DNA of 42,215 bases, from the NCBI GenBank assembly GCA_039679375.1, contig JBDKVA010000043.1, forward strand, positions 1 to 42,215, written 5' to 3'. This DNA is from JBDKVA01 sp039679375. GTDB lineage: Bacteria > Bacillota > Clostridia > Acetivibrionales > DTU013. The notes beneath the pieces were generated by a model that was given only the letters and a program-made list of their open reading frames with translations, did not search any database and was not told the DNA's origin. This document shows, piece by piece, positions 33,386-41,888 of this stretch; position 1 is the stretch's first letter, and every line of letters starts with the position of its first letter. The position numbers and the translations under genes are program-made.

Positions 33386-33500
33386 CAATGAATCAAGCAA
33401 TTACAGTTGTGGAATTCCCGCTGGAATAACCCTGTTTTGAGAAGGCGCATGGTCATATACTGTGAACGGCCTACGGAAATTTGTCACCGTTCCACAGTAT

Positions 33501-33604
33501 AGTAACTTATTGCCACGAAATTGCAATAAAAAACAAGAAAATAGTTTCACATTCGCGGCAATAAGTACATTCGTTGGGTTGTGGGCGGTAGCCCGCATTG
33601 GATA
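33501..33604 (-). repeat. dispersed repeat, copy B
   Basis: The inverse-orientation copy of 10159-10260. In the long stem, copy A has a G-C pair where copy B has G-T (TTCGTGG), which as RNA is still a G-U pair; the small GTGGGC stem, by contrast, gains a mismatch. It lies downstream of the zinc-ribbon gene, in the same orientation as that gene. Confidence 0.9.
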
Positions 33605-33640
33605 TTGAAAAGCTTCAGCAATACGCGCCTATACAAGTAT

Positions 33641-33667
33641 AGCCCTGCATAAATTATACACAGGGCT
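33641..33667 (-). terminator. hairpin after the zinc-ribbon gene
   Basis: A 7-bp stem AGCCCTG/CAGGGCT around a 13-nt A+T-rich loop, 39 bp past the stop. On the minus strand no good T-run follows, so it is only a possible terminator. Confidence 0.4.
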
Positions 33668-33705
33668 TAAAAATGATCCTATTTAAATGTATTTATCGGA
33701 ATGTA

Positions 33706-33990
33706 TTATCGATTGGAAAAGCATTCGCTGCAATATACAGGTTTGTCCAAACGTGGCTTGAAGGGAACTTTGGTTTCCTTACCGCATTGTGCGCAAACAG
33801 CGTCATACATTTCTCTTTCTTTCTTTCCGGATCCATCTCTTCCATATTGGGACTTTCTTGATGCCCTGCATTCCTTACATCTTCCGGGTTCATTCTGGAA
33901 GCCCCTGGTTGCATAGAATTCCTGTTCACCAGCAGTAAAAACAAATTCCTGACCACAATCCTTACAAACTAACGTCTTGTCTTCGAACAT
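33706..33990 (-). CDS. small zinc-ribbon protein
   Basis: A 94-residue protein beginning MFEDKTLVCKDCGQEF. Two CxxC knuckles lie in the N-terminal part (CKDC, then CKEC after GRC) and two near the C-terminus (CAQC and CSEC), fitting two zinc ribbons. Central KEREMYDAVC links them. This family is widespread in clostridia with no established role; a nucleic-acid or ribosome-associated function is a guess. The ATG at 33990 is chosen over an upstream ATG at 34089 because homology-like sequence begins there and GAGGGG lies upstream, though at a long 10-12 nt spacing. Confidence 0.85.
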   Translation of the reverse strand: MFEDKTLVCKDCGQEFVFTAGEQEFYATRGFQNEPGRCKECRASRKSQYGRDGSGKKEREMYDAVCAQCGKETKVPFKPRLDKPVYCSECFSNR

Positions 33991-34175
33991 TTTTAATAGT
34001 CCCCTCGCTTTAGAAAGATTAGTAGTTTTCTGCCTACCGCAGCAAGTATATGAATATTTGCCGACAGGAATAGACCTGCCTCCGAGCACTTACATTATAT
34101 TACACAAAATTAAACTAATCAAGCTATTTCGCTATATTTTTGTGTTTTTCACCGTAAATATTAAAAACAGTTGTA

Positions 34176-35093
34176 TTATTTTAATTCATCCAGATCAAAA
34201 GGTGTTTCCTGATATACATAATAATTGAGCCAGTTTGCATACAACAGGTTGGAATGTGCCCTCCATTTAACAATCGGAGTCTTCCCGGGATCGTCACCTG
34301 GGAAATAGTATTTGGGCGGTTTAGGATGCATGCCCTTGGCCGTGTCCCTGTCATATTCCGATTTTAATGTTAACGGGTCATACTCGGAATGGCCTGTGAC
34401 AAATATCTGCCTTCCATTCATTGCCGAAACGATATATACGCCTGCCTCGTCTGACTCGGAGAGGATTTCCAGTTCACTGACCTTCTCCAGATCCTTATGT
34501 CTTACTTCGGTATGCCTGGAATGCGGGGCGCAAAAAACCTCGTCAAATCCGCGCAGCAGCATCACATTTTTCTTTATCACCCTATGTTCAAAAACTCCTG
34601 AGATCTTTTCGGGTATGGAATATTTGGGAATACCGTAATGGTGATACAACCCGGCCTGAGCTCCCCAGCATATGTGGAACGTGGAGTATACATTGTGAAG
34701 GCTCCAATCCATTATTTCCTTCAGTTCGTCCCAATAGTTCACCTCTTCGAAGGGAAGCAATTCAACCGGAGCCCCTGTGATAATCAGTCCGTCGAATTTC
34801 CTGCCACGGATTTCACTAAAGGTATTGTAAAATTTGAGGAGATGCTCCTCAGGCGTATTTTTCGATTTATGCGATTCCGGGTGCAAAAATGTAACATCGA
34901 CCTGAATGGGCGTATTGCCGATCAACCTGAGCAATTGTGTCTCCGTTGCTATTTTGGTTGGCATCAGGTTGAGCAAAACGATACTCAATGGCCTGATGTC
35001 CTGCCTTTGTGCTCTTGCCTCCGTCATGACGAAAATATTTTCTCCGGCGAGCACCTCTGCTGCCGGCAAACTATCCGGTATTTTTATAGGCAT
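34176..35093 (-). CDS. metA: homoserine O-acetyltransferase (MetA family)
   Basis: A 305-residue MetA-family enzyme that acylates L-homoserine, the first dedicated methionine step. The glutamine-amidotransferase-like catalytic residues are all present: Cys142 (HICWGAQ), His235 and Glu237 (TGHSEYDP). Residue 111, in GAPVELLPF, is Glu. In characterised MetA proteins Glu111 gives acetyl-CoA specificity and Gly111 succinyl-CoA, so O-acetylhomoserine is the expected product even though such genes are often labelled succinyltransferase. AAGGTGG lies 8 nt before the ATG. No other methionine gene or S-box riboswitch was seen beside it. Confidence 0.96.
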   Translation of the reverse strand: MPIKIPDSLPAAEVLAGENIFVMTEARAQRQDIRPLSIVLLNLMPTKIATETQLLRLIGNTPIQVDVTFLHPESHKSKNTPEEHLLKFYNTFSEIRGRKFDGLIITGAPVELLPFEEVNYWDELKEIMDWSLHNVYSTFHICWGAQAGLYHHYGIPKYSIPEKISGVFEHRVIKKNVMLLRGFDEVFCAPHSRHTEVRHKDLEKVSELEILSESDEAGVYIVSAMNGRQIFVTGHSEYDPLTLKSEYDRDTAKGMHPKPPKYYFPGDDPGKTPIVKWRAHSNLLYANWLNYYVYQETPFDLDELK

Positions 35094-35151
35094 TTATTTT
35101 CCACCTTTCGAATCATTGAATCAAACTTTCAAACACCTTTTCGGACGCCTT

Positions 35152-35979
35152 TTATTGCACACCCGGAAGATCTTCAAGCGGTTTCCTTTTGCTGATCCTG
35201 AAAGCAATTATAGCAGCAGCTGCAGTTGCAAGCAATACAAGAGCTTCCAATACATAGATGTCCCGGATAACGTCCGTTTTAAAGAGAATCGCCAGCATAT
35301 CAACTCCTGCATGGATCAAAATAGCATAAATAAAATACAACCACTTCTTTTCTGCTGCTGCCTTAAGTATAAACAGTGATAATGAGATCTGAAGCACAAG
35401 AGCAATCAGCCTCTCAATTCCGGATACCAGAAACATATCGGGAGGTGTGGTTGAAAGTGCTTTTACAGCTCCATTGAAGGATTCAAGCTCTTCACTGTTC
35501 ATCGTACCCGTCATGCTGTTCAGTACTCCCGAGTTCAGCATGACAGAGGTTATGAGATTACCTACTGCAGTAAGACCGCCGATCAGGATCGCTTCGATAC
35601 CGCCATGCCCGAGTCCGTACGATATGCCGGTATCAATGCTTTCATTTTTGTTGACCTTTATCAGGAATTTGAAGCCCAGCAGACGGGCGGTCTCTTCAAA
35701 TATACCCGCAGCAAAGCCACCATAGATCATATATAGGATGGGGTCATTATAAATTGGTGATTTGGTGGGATCAGAACCAAGCACAGCAACATGCATCAAA
35801 TTCTCCAGAATCAGTACAAAAATAAAAAACAAAAGGGCGCCGCATAACATGGCCTTCCAATTCAGTCTCTTTTTGATCCCCATGAATATTACCGTGCCAA
35901 TGGGCACTAATATGGACAACGCTGCTGAAATAGACATAAATACAATCGATAACGTACTAATGCTTTGCTGACTCGCCAT
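35152..35979 (-). CDS. YhfC-family intramembrane metalloprotease
   Basis: A membrane protein of about 275 residues with seven or eight hydrophobic segments. The YhfC marks are visible: EETARLLGFKFL and the GLGHGGIEAI motif, which resembles the EExxR/HxxxE arrangement of CAAX-type proteases and could bind zinc. A third candidate is HAGVDML near the C-terminus. It would cleave or process an unknown membrane-associated substrate. I prefer the ATG at 35979 (MASQQSIS) with a GGAAGGG-like site upstream; the frame is open to an ATG at 36060, but that N-terminus is not typical. Confidence 0.85.
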   Translation of the reverse strand: MASQQSISTLSIVFMSISAALSILVPIGTVIFMGIKKRLNWKAMLCGALLFFIFVLILENLMHVAVLGSDPTKSPIYNDPILYMIYGGFAAGIFEETARLLGFKFLIKVNKNESIDTGISYGLGHGGIEAILIGGLTAVGNLITSVMLNSGVLNSMTGTMNSEELESFNGAVKALSTTPPDMFLVSGIERLIALVLQISLSLFILKAAAEKKWLYFIYAILIHAGVDMLAILFKTDVIRDIYVLEALVLLATAAAAIIAFRISKRKPLEDLPGVQ

Positions 35980-36085
35980 TTGACAAACCATCCCTTCCGC
36001 GTAAGGTATATCCATCATTATACCTGCATTTTCACAGGCTGTATAGAACCTGTTTATCATGATACGGGCTTATCATGAAAAGTGT

Positions 36086-36940
36086 TTATTGTCCCATTAA
36101 AAGCAAAACCTCACGCATTACCTTACATGCCGCAGCAGTCGACACACCTGAACTGTCCAGCCTTGGCGCGAGTTCTACGACGTCGGCTGCTACAATGTTC
36201 ATTCCCCTGAAATGGTTCAGCGCTGCCTGAAGCTCCCTGAAGGTAACGCCTCCCGGCTCGGGAGTACCTGTTCCTGGCATAGCGGACGGATCGAGCACAT
36301 CCAGATCAATCGTCAGATATACCGGTTTGCCTGCCAGCGTCTCAGCTGCTTCCTGAGCAGCCGACAAATCAAAAGGCCTCATGCAGGTATGTCCTTCCCT
36401 CGCCCATTCAAATTCCTCTTTCAGTCCGCTTCGGATGCCAAGCTGCCAAATACGGCCGTTGCCAATGATATCCCATATCCTCCTTACAACGCTTGAATGG
36501 GAAAGCTGCTCGCCCAGGTATTCATCTCTCAGGTCGGTATGGGCATCCAGCTGCACCAGGCAAATATCCGGATATTTTTGAAGCATCGCTTTAAAGGCGG
36601 GCAGTGTAACCAGGTGCTCTCCGCCAATCATAAATGGTTTTGCTGATCGTTCCGATATTTCCATAACAGTTTTATAAATCACATCCAGAGCCGCATTTGT
36701 ATTGCCAAAGGGCAATTCCAGGTCGCCGCCGTCACAGATCAAATTTTCGGATAAATCACGTTCCAGTACCGGGGAGTACGTCTCAAGACCGTAAAATTCA
36801 GATCGCATAGCCTGGGGCGCAAAACGGGAGCCAGGCCGGTATGTAACCGTACCGTCAAATCCGGCGCCAAAAACAACGATTTCCGCCTCGTCCAGGCAGG
36901 CGTCACAGCCCATGAAACGCGGCAGCATCAATTCACTCAT
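36086..36940 (-). CDS. speB: agmatinase
   Basis: A 284-residue ureohydrolase that converts agmatine to putrescine and urea with two Mn ions. Metal-binding motifs are intact: GGEHLVTLP (about 105), DAHTDLRDEY (about 132) and DLDVLDPSAMPGTGTPEPGG (about 212-231). The TGTPEPGG stretch favours agmatinase over arginase. AGGAGGT lies 6 nt before the ATG. No spermidine synthase or arginine decarboxylase is adjacent here, though such partners are common in clostridia. Confidence 0.94.
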   Translation of the reverse strand: MSELMLPRFMGCDACLDEAEIVVFGAGFDGTVTYRPGSRFAPQAMRSEFYGLETYSPVLERDLSENLICDGGDLELPFGNTNAALDVIYKTVMEISERSAKPFMIGGEHLVTLPAFKAMLQKYPDICLVQLDAHTDLRDEYLGEQLSHSSVVRRIWDIIGNGRIWQLGIRSGLKEEFEWAREGHTCMRPFDLSAAQEAAETLAGKPVYLTIDLDVLDPSAMPGTGTPEPGGVTFRELQAALNHFRGMNIVAADVVELAPRLDSSGVSTAAACKVMREVLLLMGQ

Positions 36941-37031
36941 ATGAATACCTCCTATGAATGTATATAGTAAAAATGATTATATCTTCTTTATCCGGATCTT
37001 ACAATATAATAACTCTTTCCAAATATAATAC

Positions 37032-38171
37032 TTACAGCTGAAGCAGCAGGTAATTCAGCAATGTGAACAGCGCAAGGCTGATTAAATTATATATGCTGAA
37101 TCTGGCCATATATGCACCGGCGTTATCAGGCTTGTCGGCGATATACAGCTTGTAGGAAATGACGCTGGCCAATGACGCAATGATCGTACCCATACCGCCG
37201 ATATTCACGCCAAGGAGCAGTTCCCTCCAATATGCAGTAAACCCTGATAAAAGGATGGCGCAGGGGACATTGCTGATGATCTGGCTTAGCAGTATCGAGC
37301 CAAAATAGGTCTTCGTCCCCGTATCCAGAAAGCTCTTCATCAGGCCGCTGACCAATGGCATATGCGATATATTCCCGATAAAGATAAAAAAGCAGATAAA
37401 GGTTAAAAGAAGCGGATAATCCACCTTCAGCAGCAGCTTCCGGTTCAGGCAGAGAGTTAAAACCAATGTTAATATGAAAGCAACCGCATAATGTACGATT
37501 CCAAATACGGAAAGGACGATCACAACAAAGGCGGCTCCCCATACGGCTGCCAGCCTGGTATCCTTTATGTCAACCTGATCCAGTCTGAAATCAAGCCTGC
37601 TGTCCGGATTCCTTTGATTAAGCAGGAGCAGCCAAACAAATCCGAGTGATGCGAATATGCCAACCGTCGTGAAAAACTGTCCTGCATGCAGCCTGAAGTA
37701 TGAAAAGAGATACAGGTTTTGCGGGTTGCCCATCGGCGTCAGGCTGCTGCCGATATTGGCGGCGAGAGTCTGCAGGATGATAACCGGCATCATATCCATA
37801 CCTGATTTTTTGCCGATTATCAGAGCTAATGGGACCAGCGTCAGCAATGCCACATCATTTGTCAGAAGCATGGAACAAAAAAAGCTAAGCATGATTAATA
37901 CCAGCGATGCTCTGCGGCTGGTGCTGCATTTATTTAAGATGCTTACGGACATTCTCTCAAGCAGGTGCAGTTCATCAAATGCTTTTACGATAACCATGAT
38001 ATTAAAAAGGCAGGCCAGCACCTTGAAATCAATATAGCTCGCCATGGGCTCTGCAATAATGCAGCTTGCCGCAGCCAGTATAAATGAAGCCGAAAATACA
38101 GGATCCTTTTTGAATACTATAAATGCAGCCTTTAGCCTGTTTACTGTGTTAGAAGAAATCTGTACATTCAT
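37032..38171 (-). CDS. ion-transporter-superfamily permease (SLC13/ArsB/CitMHS-like)
   Basis: A 379-residue polytopic membrane protein with about ten hydrophobic segments. The superfamily's two inverted motifs are recognisable: FFCSMLLTNDVALLTLVPLA, then AANIGSSLTPMGNPQNLYLF in the first half, and SQIISNVPCAILLSG followed by NIGGMGTIIASLAS in the second half. It is near the short end for the family. It likely exchanges or co-transports an inorganic or carboxylate anion; sequence alone does not decide which. GAGG lies 7-8 nt before the ATG. Confidence 0.88.
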   Translation of the reverse strand: MNVQISSNTVNRLKAAFIVFKKDPVFSASFILAAASCIIAEPMASYIDFKVLACLFNIMVIVKAFDELHLLERMSVSILNKCSTSRRASLVLIMLSFFCSMLLTNDVALLTLVPLALIIGKKSGMDMMPVIILQTLAANIGSSLTPMGNPQNLYLFSYFRLHAGQFFTTVGIFASLGFVWLLLLNQRNPDSRLDFRLDQVDIKDTRLAAVWGAAFVVIVLSVFGIVHYAVAFILTLVLTLCLNRKLLLKVDYPLLLTFICFFIFIGNISHMPLVSGLMKSFLDTGTKTYFGSILLSQIISNVPCAILLSGFTAYWRELLLGVNIGGMGTIIASLASVISYKLYIADKPDNAGAYMARFSIYNLISLALFTLLNYLLLQL

Positions 38172-38242
38172 GATATTTCCTCATATTTTAAAATTTGTCG
38201 CTTTAGTGCCGGTTCTGCTCGTAAATGACTTCAGTACCGTTC

Positions 38243-38992
38243 TTATTCTGCGGATTCCAATAGCGTCAGCGGGACATAATACTTCGAATACCGCTTGCCC
38301 TGCCGGTCTGCCAGCATCCCGTTCCTGTCGGGCACCAGTACGACGGCTCGTTTATTTACATTATAGAGCCGTCCTGTCAGCCGCCGCTCTTTGTATCTGA
38401 AGGATACGGCATCCCCGATCCTGAATCCGAATACTTTGCTGGCGATTTGCTTGTTTGTGGGCATTTTATGATAGCTTTCGGAATGTCCGAACATGTTGGC
38501 GGCTATTGTTTTGAACCGGACTCCCTTGCAGCTTGATTTGCCGAATAGAAGAAATTCGATCACATGGCATAGCTCGTGCTCGAAAACCAGCAAGAGCGCT
38601 CCCAGGCTATTGGTCGTCCTAATGCCGCAAACCGTATTACTTTTCCCCAGCTGCCCATAGCAGAGGAAGAAATCAACTCCGATCCTGATTTCAACCACCA
38701 GATTCTCAGGCTTTATTTTACTGATGTTTTTCGGACACAGAGTTTTTCCGGCACTGTTTGTCATCTTTCTTGAGAGTGAGAATTTCATTTTCCCTATATA
38801 ATGATCCCGGAACCAGTTCCGGAAAAAGCTTTCATCATACAGCTCAAACAGAAGCCGCAGATCTTCCGTAGAAATGGAGGACAGCTGCGGGCTATTTATA
38901 TCTGAGGATTTCAGAAACAGTTGCTCCGTTATTTTTGCACGCCTGCTTTCTATCTCTGCTGACGTTCTTTTTATCTTTAGCATTTCAAGCAT
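38243..38992 (-). CDS. SprT-like zinc metalloprotease domain protein
   Basis: A 249-residue protein. The gluzincin-type motif FEHELCHVIEF gives His139-Glu140-x2-His143, and FGHSESYH (His170) is a good third ligand, matching SprT/Spartan-type minimal proteases. After the protease domain, a C-terminal part (about 186-249: FGFRIGDAVSFRYKERRLTG and NKRAVVLVPDRNG) looks like a small KOW/SH3-like barrel that could bind nucleic acid. Spartan proteases degrade DNA-protein crosslinks, but the bacterial SprT-like group is not well characterised. GAGG lies 8 nt before the ATG. It stands 71 bp upstream of the permease gene on the same strand. Confidence 0.85.
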   Translation of the reverse strand: MLEMLKIKRTSAEIESRRAKITEQLFLKSSDINSPQLSSISTEDLRLLFELYDESFFRNWFRDHYIGKMKFSLSRKMTNSAGKTLCPKNISKIKPENLVVEIRIGVDFFLCYGQLGKSNTVCGIRTTNSLGALLLVFEHELCHVIEFLLFGKSSCKGVRFKTIAANMFGHSESYHKMPTNKQIASKVFGFRIGDAVSFRYKERRLTGRLYNVNKRAVVLVPDRNGMLADRQGKRYSKYYVPLTLLESAE

Positions 38993-39295
38993 CAGGATGA
39001 CCTCGCCGTGTATACTGATTTTCTGAAAGTTATTTTTAGCTCTGAACAGCTTTTATTGTGGTTTTATATTTCTTCTGCATTAAAATCATTCTAATACTTT
39101 TTCAGTATGCCGTAAATGCATTAATTATAAAATTCGCTTTGATCATGACAAAAAGCTTTCCCGCCAATTCCATGAATTACATTGGCGTTGGCATTTATGT
39201 ATATGTTACAATAGCATGGCCGTTCCGGGGGAAGAACCTCTGGGAACGGGCCAGACGATAAAAGTAAGCTTCGTGAGGGGAGAGGGGGTACTATT
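38993..39295. other. divergent intergenic region before the LysM gene
   Basis: No gene seen. It separates the divergent SprT-like and L,D-transpeptidase genes. It contains a hairpin at 39218-39252 (GGCCGTTCC/GGAACGG(G)CC with one bulge) about 45 bp before the transpeptidase start. I found no convincing known riboswitch and no ideal promoter; TACAAT near 39207 may be a -10. Confidence 0.45.
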
Positions 39296-40117
39296 ATGTC
39301 AGTCAAATTTAAGGAAAGAATAATCAGATTAGTCGTATTGGTGATGATAGTTGCATTTTCTGCCGCAGGCCTTGGCGGTATGGGAAAAAATCCGGCATAT
39401 GCCGCAAGTACCGCACAGCCTTATGTAAAGTATGTCATACAGCCCGGAGACTCACTGTACAAGATATCCAGGGCTTACGGCATGACGATCGCCGCTCTGA
39501 AAGCTGCAAATGGCTTGAGCACGGATATGATCATAGCCGGTAAAACCTTGAATATACCGATAACTCAAGCTTCAAGCCAGTATATGTCTCTAAGGGATAT
39601 CATCAGCAGCAGAGGTTTAGCTGCAAGCCAATTGCAGCTACGTTTGTTCGTTGACAAGTCGGACAAGCTTTTGACCGTATATAACGGCAATACTCCATTG
39701 AAAGCGTACCATGTTGAACTTGGAGACAACGGTCCGGGTGACAAGCGGGTATCCGGGGATCATAAAACGCCGGAGGGAAGCTTCTATATCACTCAGAAGC
39801 TTGTGCTGGACCCGGCGGATCAGTATCTTGGCAACAGGTGGATGAGATTAAGCTATCCAAATATAGAAGACGCTCAGCGCGGCCTTAGCAGTGGGCTTAT
39901 CAGCAAAGCCGCATACAACGAAATAGTCAATGCAATCAATAATGGGCAAACGCCTCCACAAAATACTGCTCTCGGCGGTGGAGTGGGAATCCATGGCGGA
40001 AGCACTCCCGCACTTGGAACAAATTGGACATTCGGGTGCGTAGGACTGAGCAACAAGAATGTTCAGGATTTCTATAACTATGTCAAGGTCGGCACCAGAG
40101 TCACAATACAACCCTGA
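39296..40117 (+). CDS. LysM domain L,D-transpeptidase (YkuD family)
   Basis: A 273-residue exported cell-wall enzyme. A signal peptide (about 1-37, ending AYAAS) is followed by one LysM domain (44-88, YVIQPGDSLYKISRAYGMTI), which binds peptidoglycan. A YkuD catalytic domain (about 115-273) has GVGIHGGS with His233 and TFGCVGLSN with catalytic Cys248. It forms 3-3 peptide cross-links or attaches proteins to the wall, and resembles ErfK/YkuD-type proteins of spore formers. GGGGG lies about 9 nt before the ATG. The usual Arg after the catalytic Cys-x-x is replaced (GCVGLS rather than GCIRM), a variant also common in clostridia. Confidence 0.93.
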   Translation: MSVKFKERIIRLVVLVMIVAFSAAGLGGMGKNPAYAASTAQPYVKYVIQPGDSLYKISRAYGMTIAALKAANGLSTDMIIAGKTLNIPITQASSQYMSLRDIISSRGLAASQLQLRLFVDKSDKLLTVYNGNTPLKAYHVELGDNGPGDKRVSGDHKTPEGSFYITQKLVLDPADQYLGNRWMRLSYPNIEDAQRGLSSGLISKAAYNEIVNAINNGQTPPQNTALGGGVGIHGGSTPALGTNWTFGCVGLSNKNVQDFYNYVKVGTRVTIQP

Positions 40118-40136
40118 CATACTGGCTTAATTAATT

Positions 40137-40183
40137 GACAAGTGGCTGCTCTTGAGAGGCCTCACTTAAAAGCAGCCCTTGTC
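40137..40183. terminator. shared hairpin between convergent genes
   Basis: A stem GACAAG-GGCTGCT with AGCAGCC-CTTGTC (40137-40150 and 40171-40183, one bulge). On the plus strand CCTTTTTTTC follows after 6 nt. It overlaps the 3' end of the microprotein gene at 40166. It may serve both the transpeptidase and the convergent microprotein gene. Confidence 0.5.
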
Positions 40184-40327
40184 ATTACCTTTTTTTCTGT
40201 TTTTTCGTTTACAGTAAGGTTCATTATGCTTTTTCGTTTTGTGGTGTTCCATACACTCGGCACATTTTCCATATCTCTCACATTTAACCCTCTTGCAGGT
40301 ACAAATCTCAAGCCCGTTTTCCATCAT
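40166..40327 (-). CDS. 53-residue Cys/Lys-rich microprotein
   Basis: The ATG at 40327 has AAGGAGC 8 nt upstream. The frame reads MMENGLEICTCKRVKCERYG, then KCAECMEHHKTKKHNEPYCK, then RKNRKKGNDKGCF. Seven cysteines (9, 11, 16, 22, 25, 39, 52) and three histidines, in a CxC-x4-C-x5-CxxC array, suggest a zinc- or iron-binding knuckle, and the basic tail suggests nucleic-acid contact. Its good ribosome binding site, the Cys pattern and the terminator-like hairpin at its end support it as real. It lies 42 bp downstream of the transglutaminase on the same strand. I recall similar short proteins in clostridia, but no function. Confidence 0.75.
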   Translation of the reverse strand: MMENGLEICTCKRVKCERYGKCAECMEHHKTKKHNEPYCKRKNRKKGNDKGCF

Positions 40328-40369
40328 ATAGTCTGCTCCTTTTAAAATACTGCTTCCTGTATCTTCAAA

Positions 40370-41584
40370 TCACCATTCTCCTTGAATTTCTGCATCTTTG
40401 TGGTCGACAGAGAAATTGTGCTTGTCAAAATAGTTAAGCCCTGTGCCGCCAAAAGTTGTGTCAACATCGATCCACCTGTCTTCAGAACTGATCCGGACCT
40501 GGTTCCAGGCATGATCTCCCCAGGCAATGCCACTATAACCCTGGCCTGTTATGAACCTGACTTTAAGATCTATTGCACGGCACATCGAAACATATAAGCT
40601 CGAATAATCAAAGCATATGCCTTTGCGAGTATCGAACGCTGCAATAGAGCCTGAATCCTCACCCGCCGTGGCGCTCGTAATTCTTTCTGCTTTTGCATAA
40701 TCATAGTCAATGTTCTTTGATATCCATTTGTATAAAAGATATGCCTTCTCCTTTTCATCCTTGCCCTTGGCAGCTATTTCACGAGCTTTTTTATCGATCT
40801 CCTCATTTGACTTCACCGCCTCATCCAGAGTCACCCCGTTAAAGTACCGGATTATCTTGATATTTCCGCCGGACAGCTCCTCAATCGTTTTGGCGACTTC
40901 ATTCGTATCACCTGATGAAAGGAATCCTCCTGTTGCTTTTCTAAAATAGTCACCTGCAATAACAGGAATTTTTTTAGCAATATTTGAGTTAAGTACGGGA
41001 TAGAGTATATTATTGTAGATGAGCTGATATTCTTTGGAATTGCTTGTCCATTCGGAAAGCGACGGCGAATATACAAAGTATGTTGAAAAGTATAATACTG
41101 TCGCAAAGACAATGGTCATAACAGCTGCTTTCGGCAACTGCCACAAGGCTCCTATTATTCTCTTCATGGCAGGACCTGACAGGCTGACACCCGAATAGAT
41201 AAAATCAGCAAGCGGAATCAGAATGTATTTGTATAAGGGTCTTGTTATGAGCCTTGTAACAAGCAGCATAATGAACAGCAATATAGAAATAGAAATGGCA
41301 TAGACAAGCATATCCCGTCCAAGCATCGCTGTTTTGATCTGTCCGGGAATTATGCCGTATATTTTTGAATAAATGCTTCCGTCATGATCGATGAATATTT
41401 TTTTTGTAAGGTAAATTGAAAGTATAAGCCCAAGTATAAATTCAATGCTTTCAAGAAGCGCTGAAACAGACTTTCTGACCCTATCCCTTGAAAACACACT
41501 TATTGCACCGGCGGCAACAGGCAGTATGAATACTGTGATCAGAACCAGTGAAACTACATTTATATTTGTCAGAAATACAGACAT
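40370..41584 (-). CDS. membrane-anchored transglutaminase-like protein
   Basis: A 404-residue protein. The first 170 residues carry four or five hydrophobic segments, with a layout like CvpA (SALLESIEFILGLILSIYL, then SILLFIMLLVTRLITRPL). The extracytoplasmic transglutaminase-like domain (about 260-404) has the full triad: Cys324 (RKGICFDYSSLYVSMCR), His358 (WGDHAWNQV) and Asp373 (WIDVDTTFG). Bacterial members act as proteases or cross-linking enzymes at the cell surface. AGAGGAGGTGG lies about 8 nt before the ATG. A half-match to the LacI operator is present at 41607-41615. The TM plus TGase fusion is seen in clostridia; its substrate is unknown. Confidence 0.9.
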   Translation of the reverse strand: MSVFLTNINVVSLVLITVFILPVAAGAISVFSRDRVRKSVSALLESIEFILGLILSIYLTKKIFIDHDGSIYSKIYGIIPGQIKTAMLGRDMLVYAISISILLFIMLLVTRLITRPLYKYILIPLADFIYSGVSLSGPAMKRIIGALWQLPKAAVMTIVFATVLYFSTYFVYSPSLSEWTSNSKEYQLIYNNILYPVLNSNIAKKIPVIAGDYFRKATGGFLSSGDTNEVAKTIEELSGGNIKIIRYFNGVTLDEAVKSNEEIDKKAREIAAKGKDEKEKAYLLYKWISKNIDYDYAKAERITSATAGEDSGSIAAFDTRKGICFDYSSLYVSMCRAIDLKVRFITGQGYSGIAWGDHAWNQVRISSEDRWIDVDTTFGGTGLNYFDKHNFSVDHKDAEIQGEW

Positions 41585-41888
41585 CCTGTACCACCTCCTC
41601 TAAAACTACGTATAACAAATATACAATAAAAACCGCGATAAATCCATGGGTGGCAGACATTTCCATATCTTTATTTAATAAGCCAAGTATGCGTTTGTTC
41701 CCGGAAAAACCGGTCACAGGTACATGGTAATATGCGGGATAGGCACAGGAATTATGTCGATGCATATTGGCAGGATATTGCGCTGCAAAGAAAGATGCGC
41801 TGCATCAAAATCATACAATCAAAAGATATTGCCACTTTTGACCGCCCAAAAGTAGCAAAAAGGCGCACTCAAGCTACGTGGTGTCTCT

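Larger units (their letters stand above)
33091..33705. other. 615-bp gene-free region between hpf and the zinc-ribbon gene
   Basis: I see no credible gene. It contains, in order, an A+T-rich stretch (about 33170-33300), the 42-bp palindrome, three DnaA-box-like 9-mers, dispersed repeat copy B and a hairpin. Minus-strand frames of 65 and 89 codons here run through the repeat or the palindrome and have no ribosome binding site. Confidence 0.6.

Noticed and set aside
33221..33400. Chromosomal replication origin
   Set aside because: DnaA-box-like sites and A+T-rich DNA are present, but dnaA, dnaN and other origin neighbours are not, so only a DnaA-site cluster is proposed.
33187..33598. Two minus-strand frames (89 and 65 codons) between hpf and the zinc-ribbon gene
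   Set aside because: They read through the palindrome and the dispersed repeat, lack ribosome binding sites, and the repeat's other copy breaks the same frame.
39180..39295. c-di-AMP (ydaO-type) riboswitch before the LysM transpeptidase gene
   Set aside because: These often precede wall-hydrolase genes, but the leader here is too short and shows only one simple hairpin without the conserved core.
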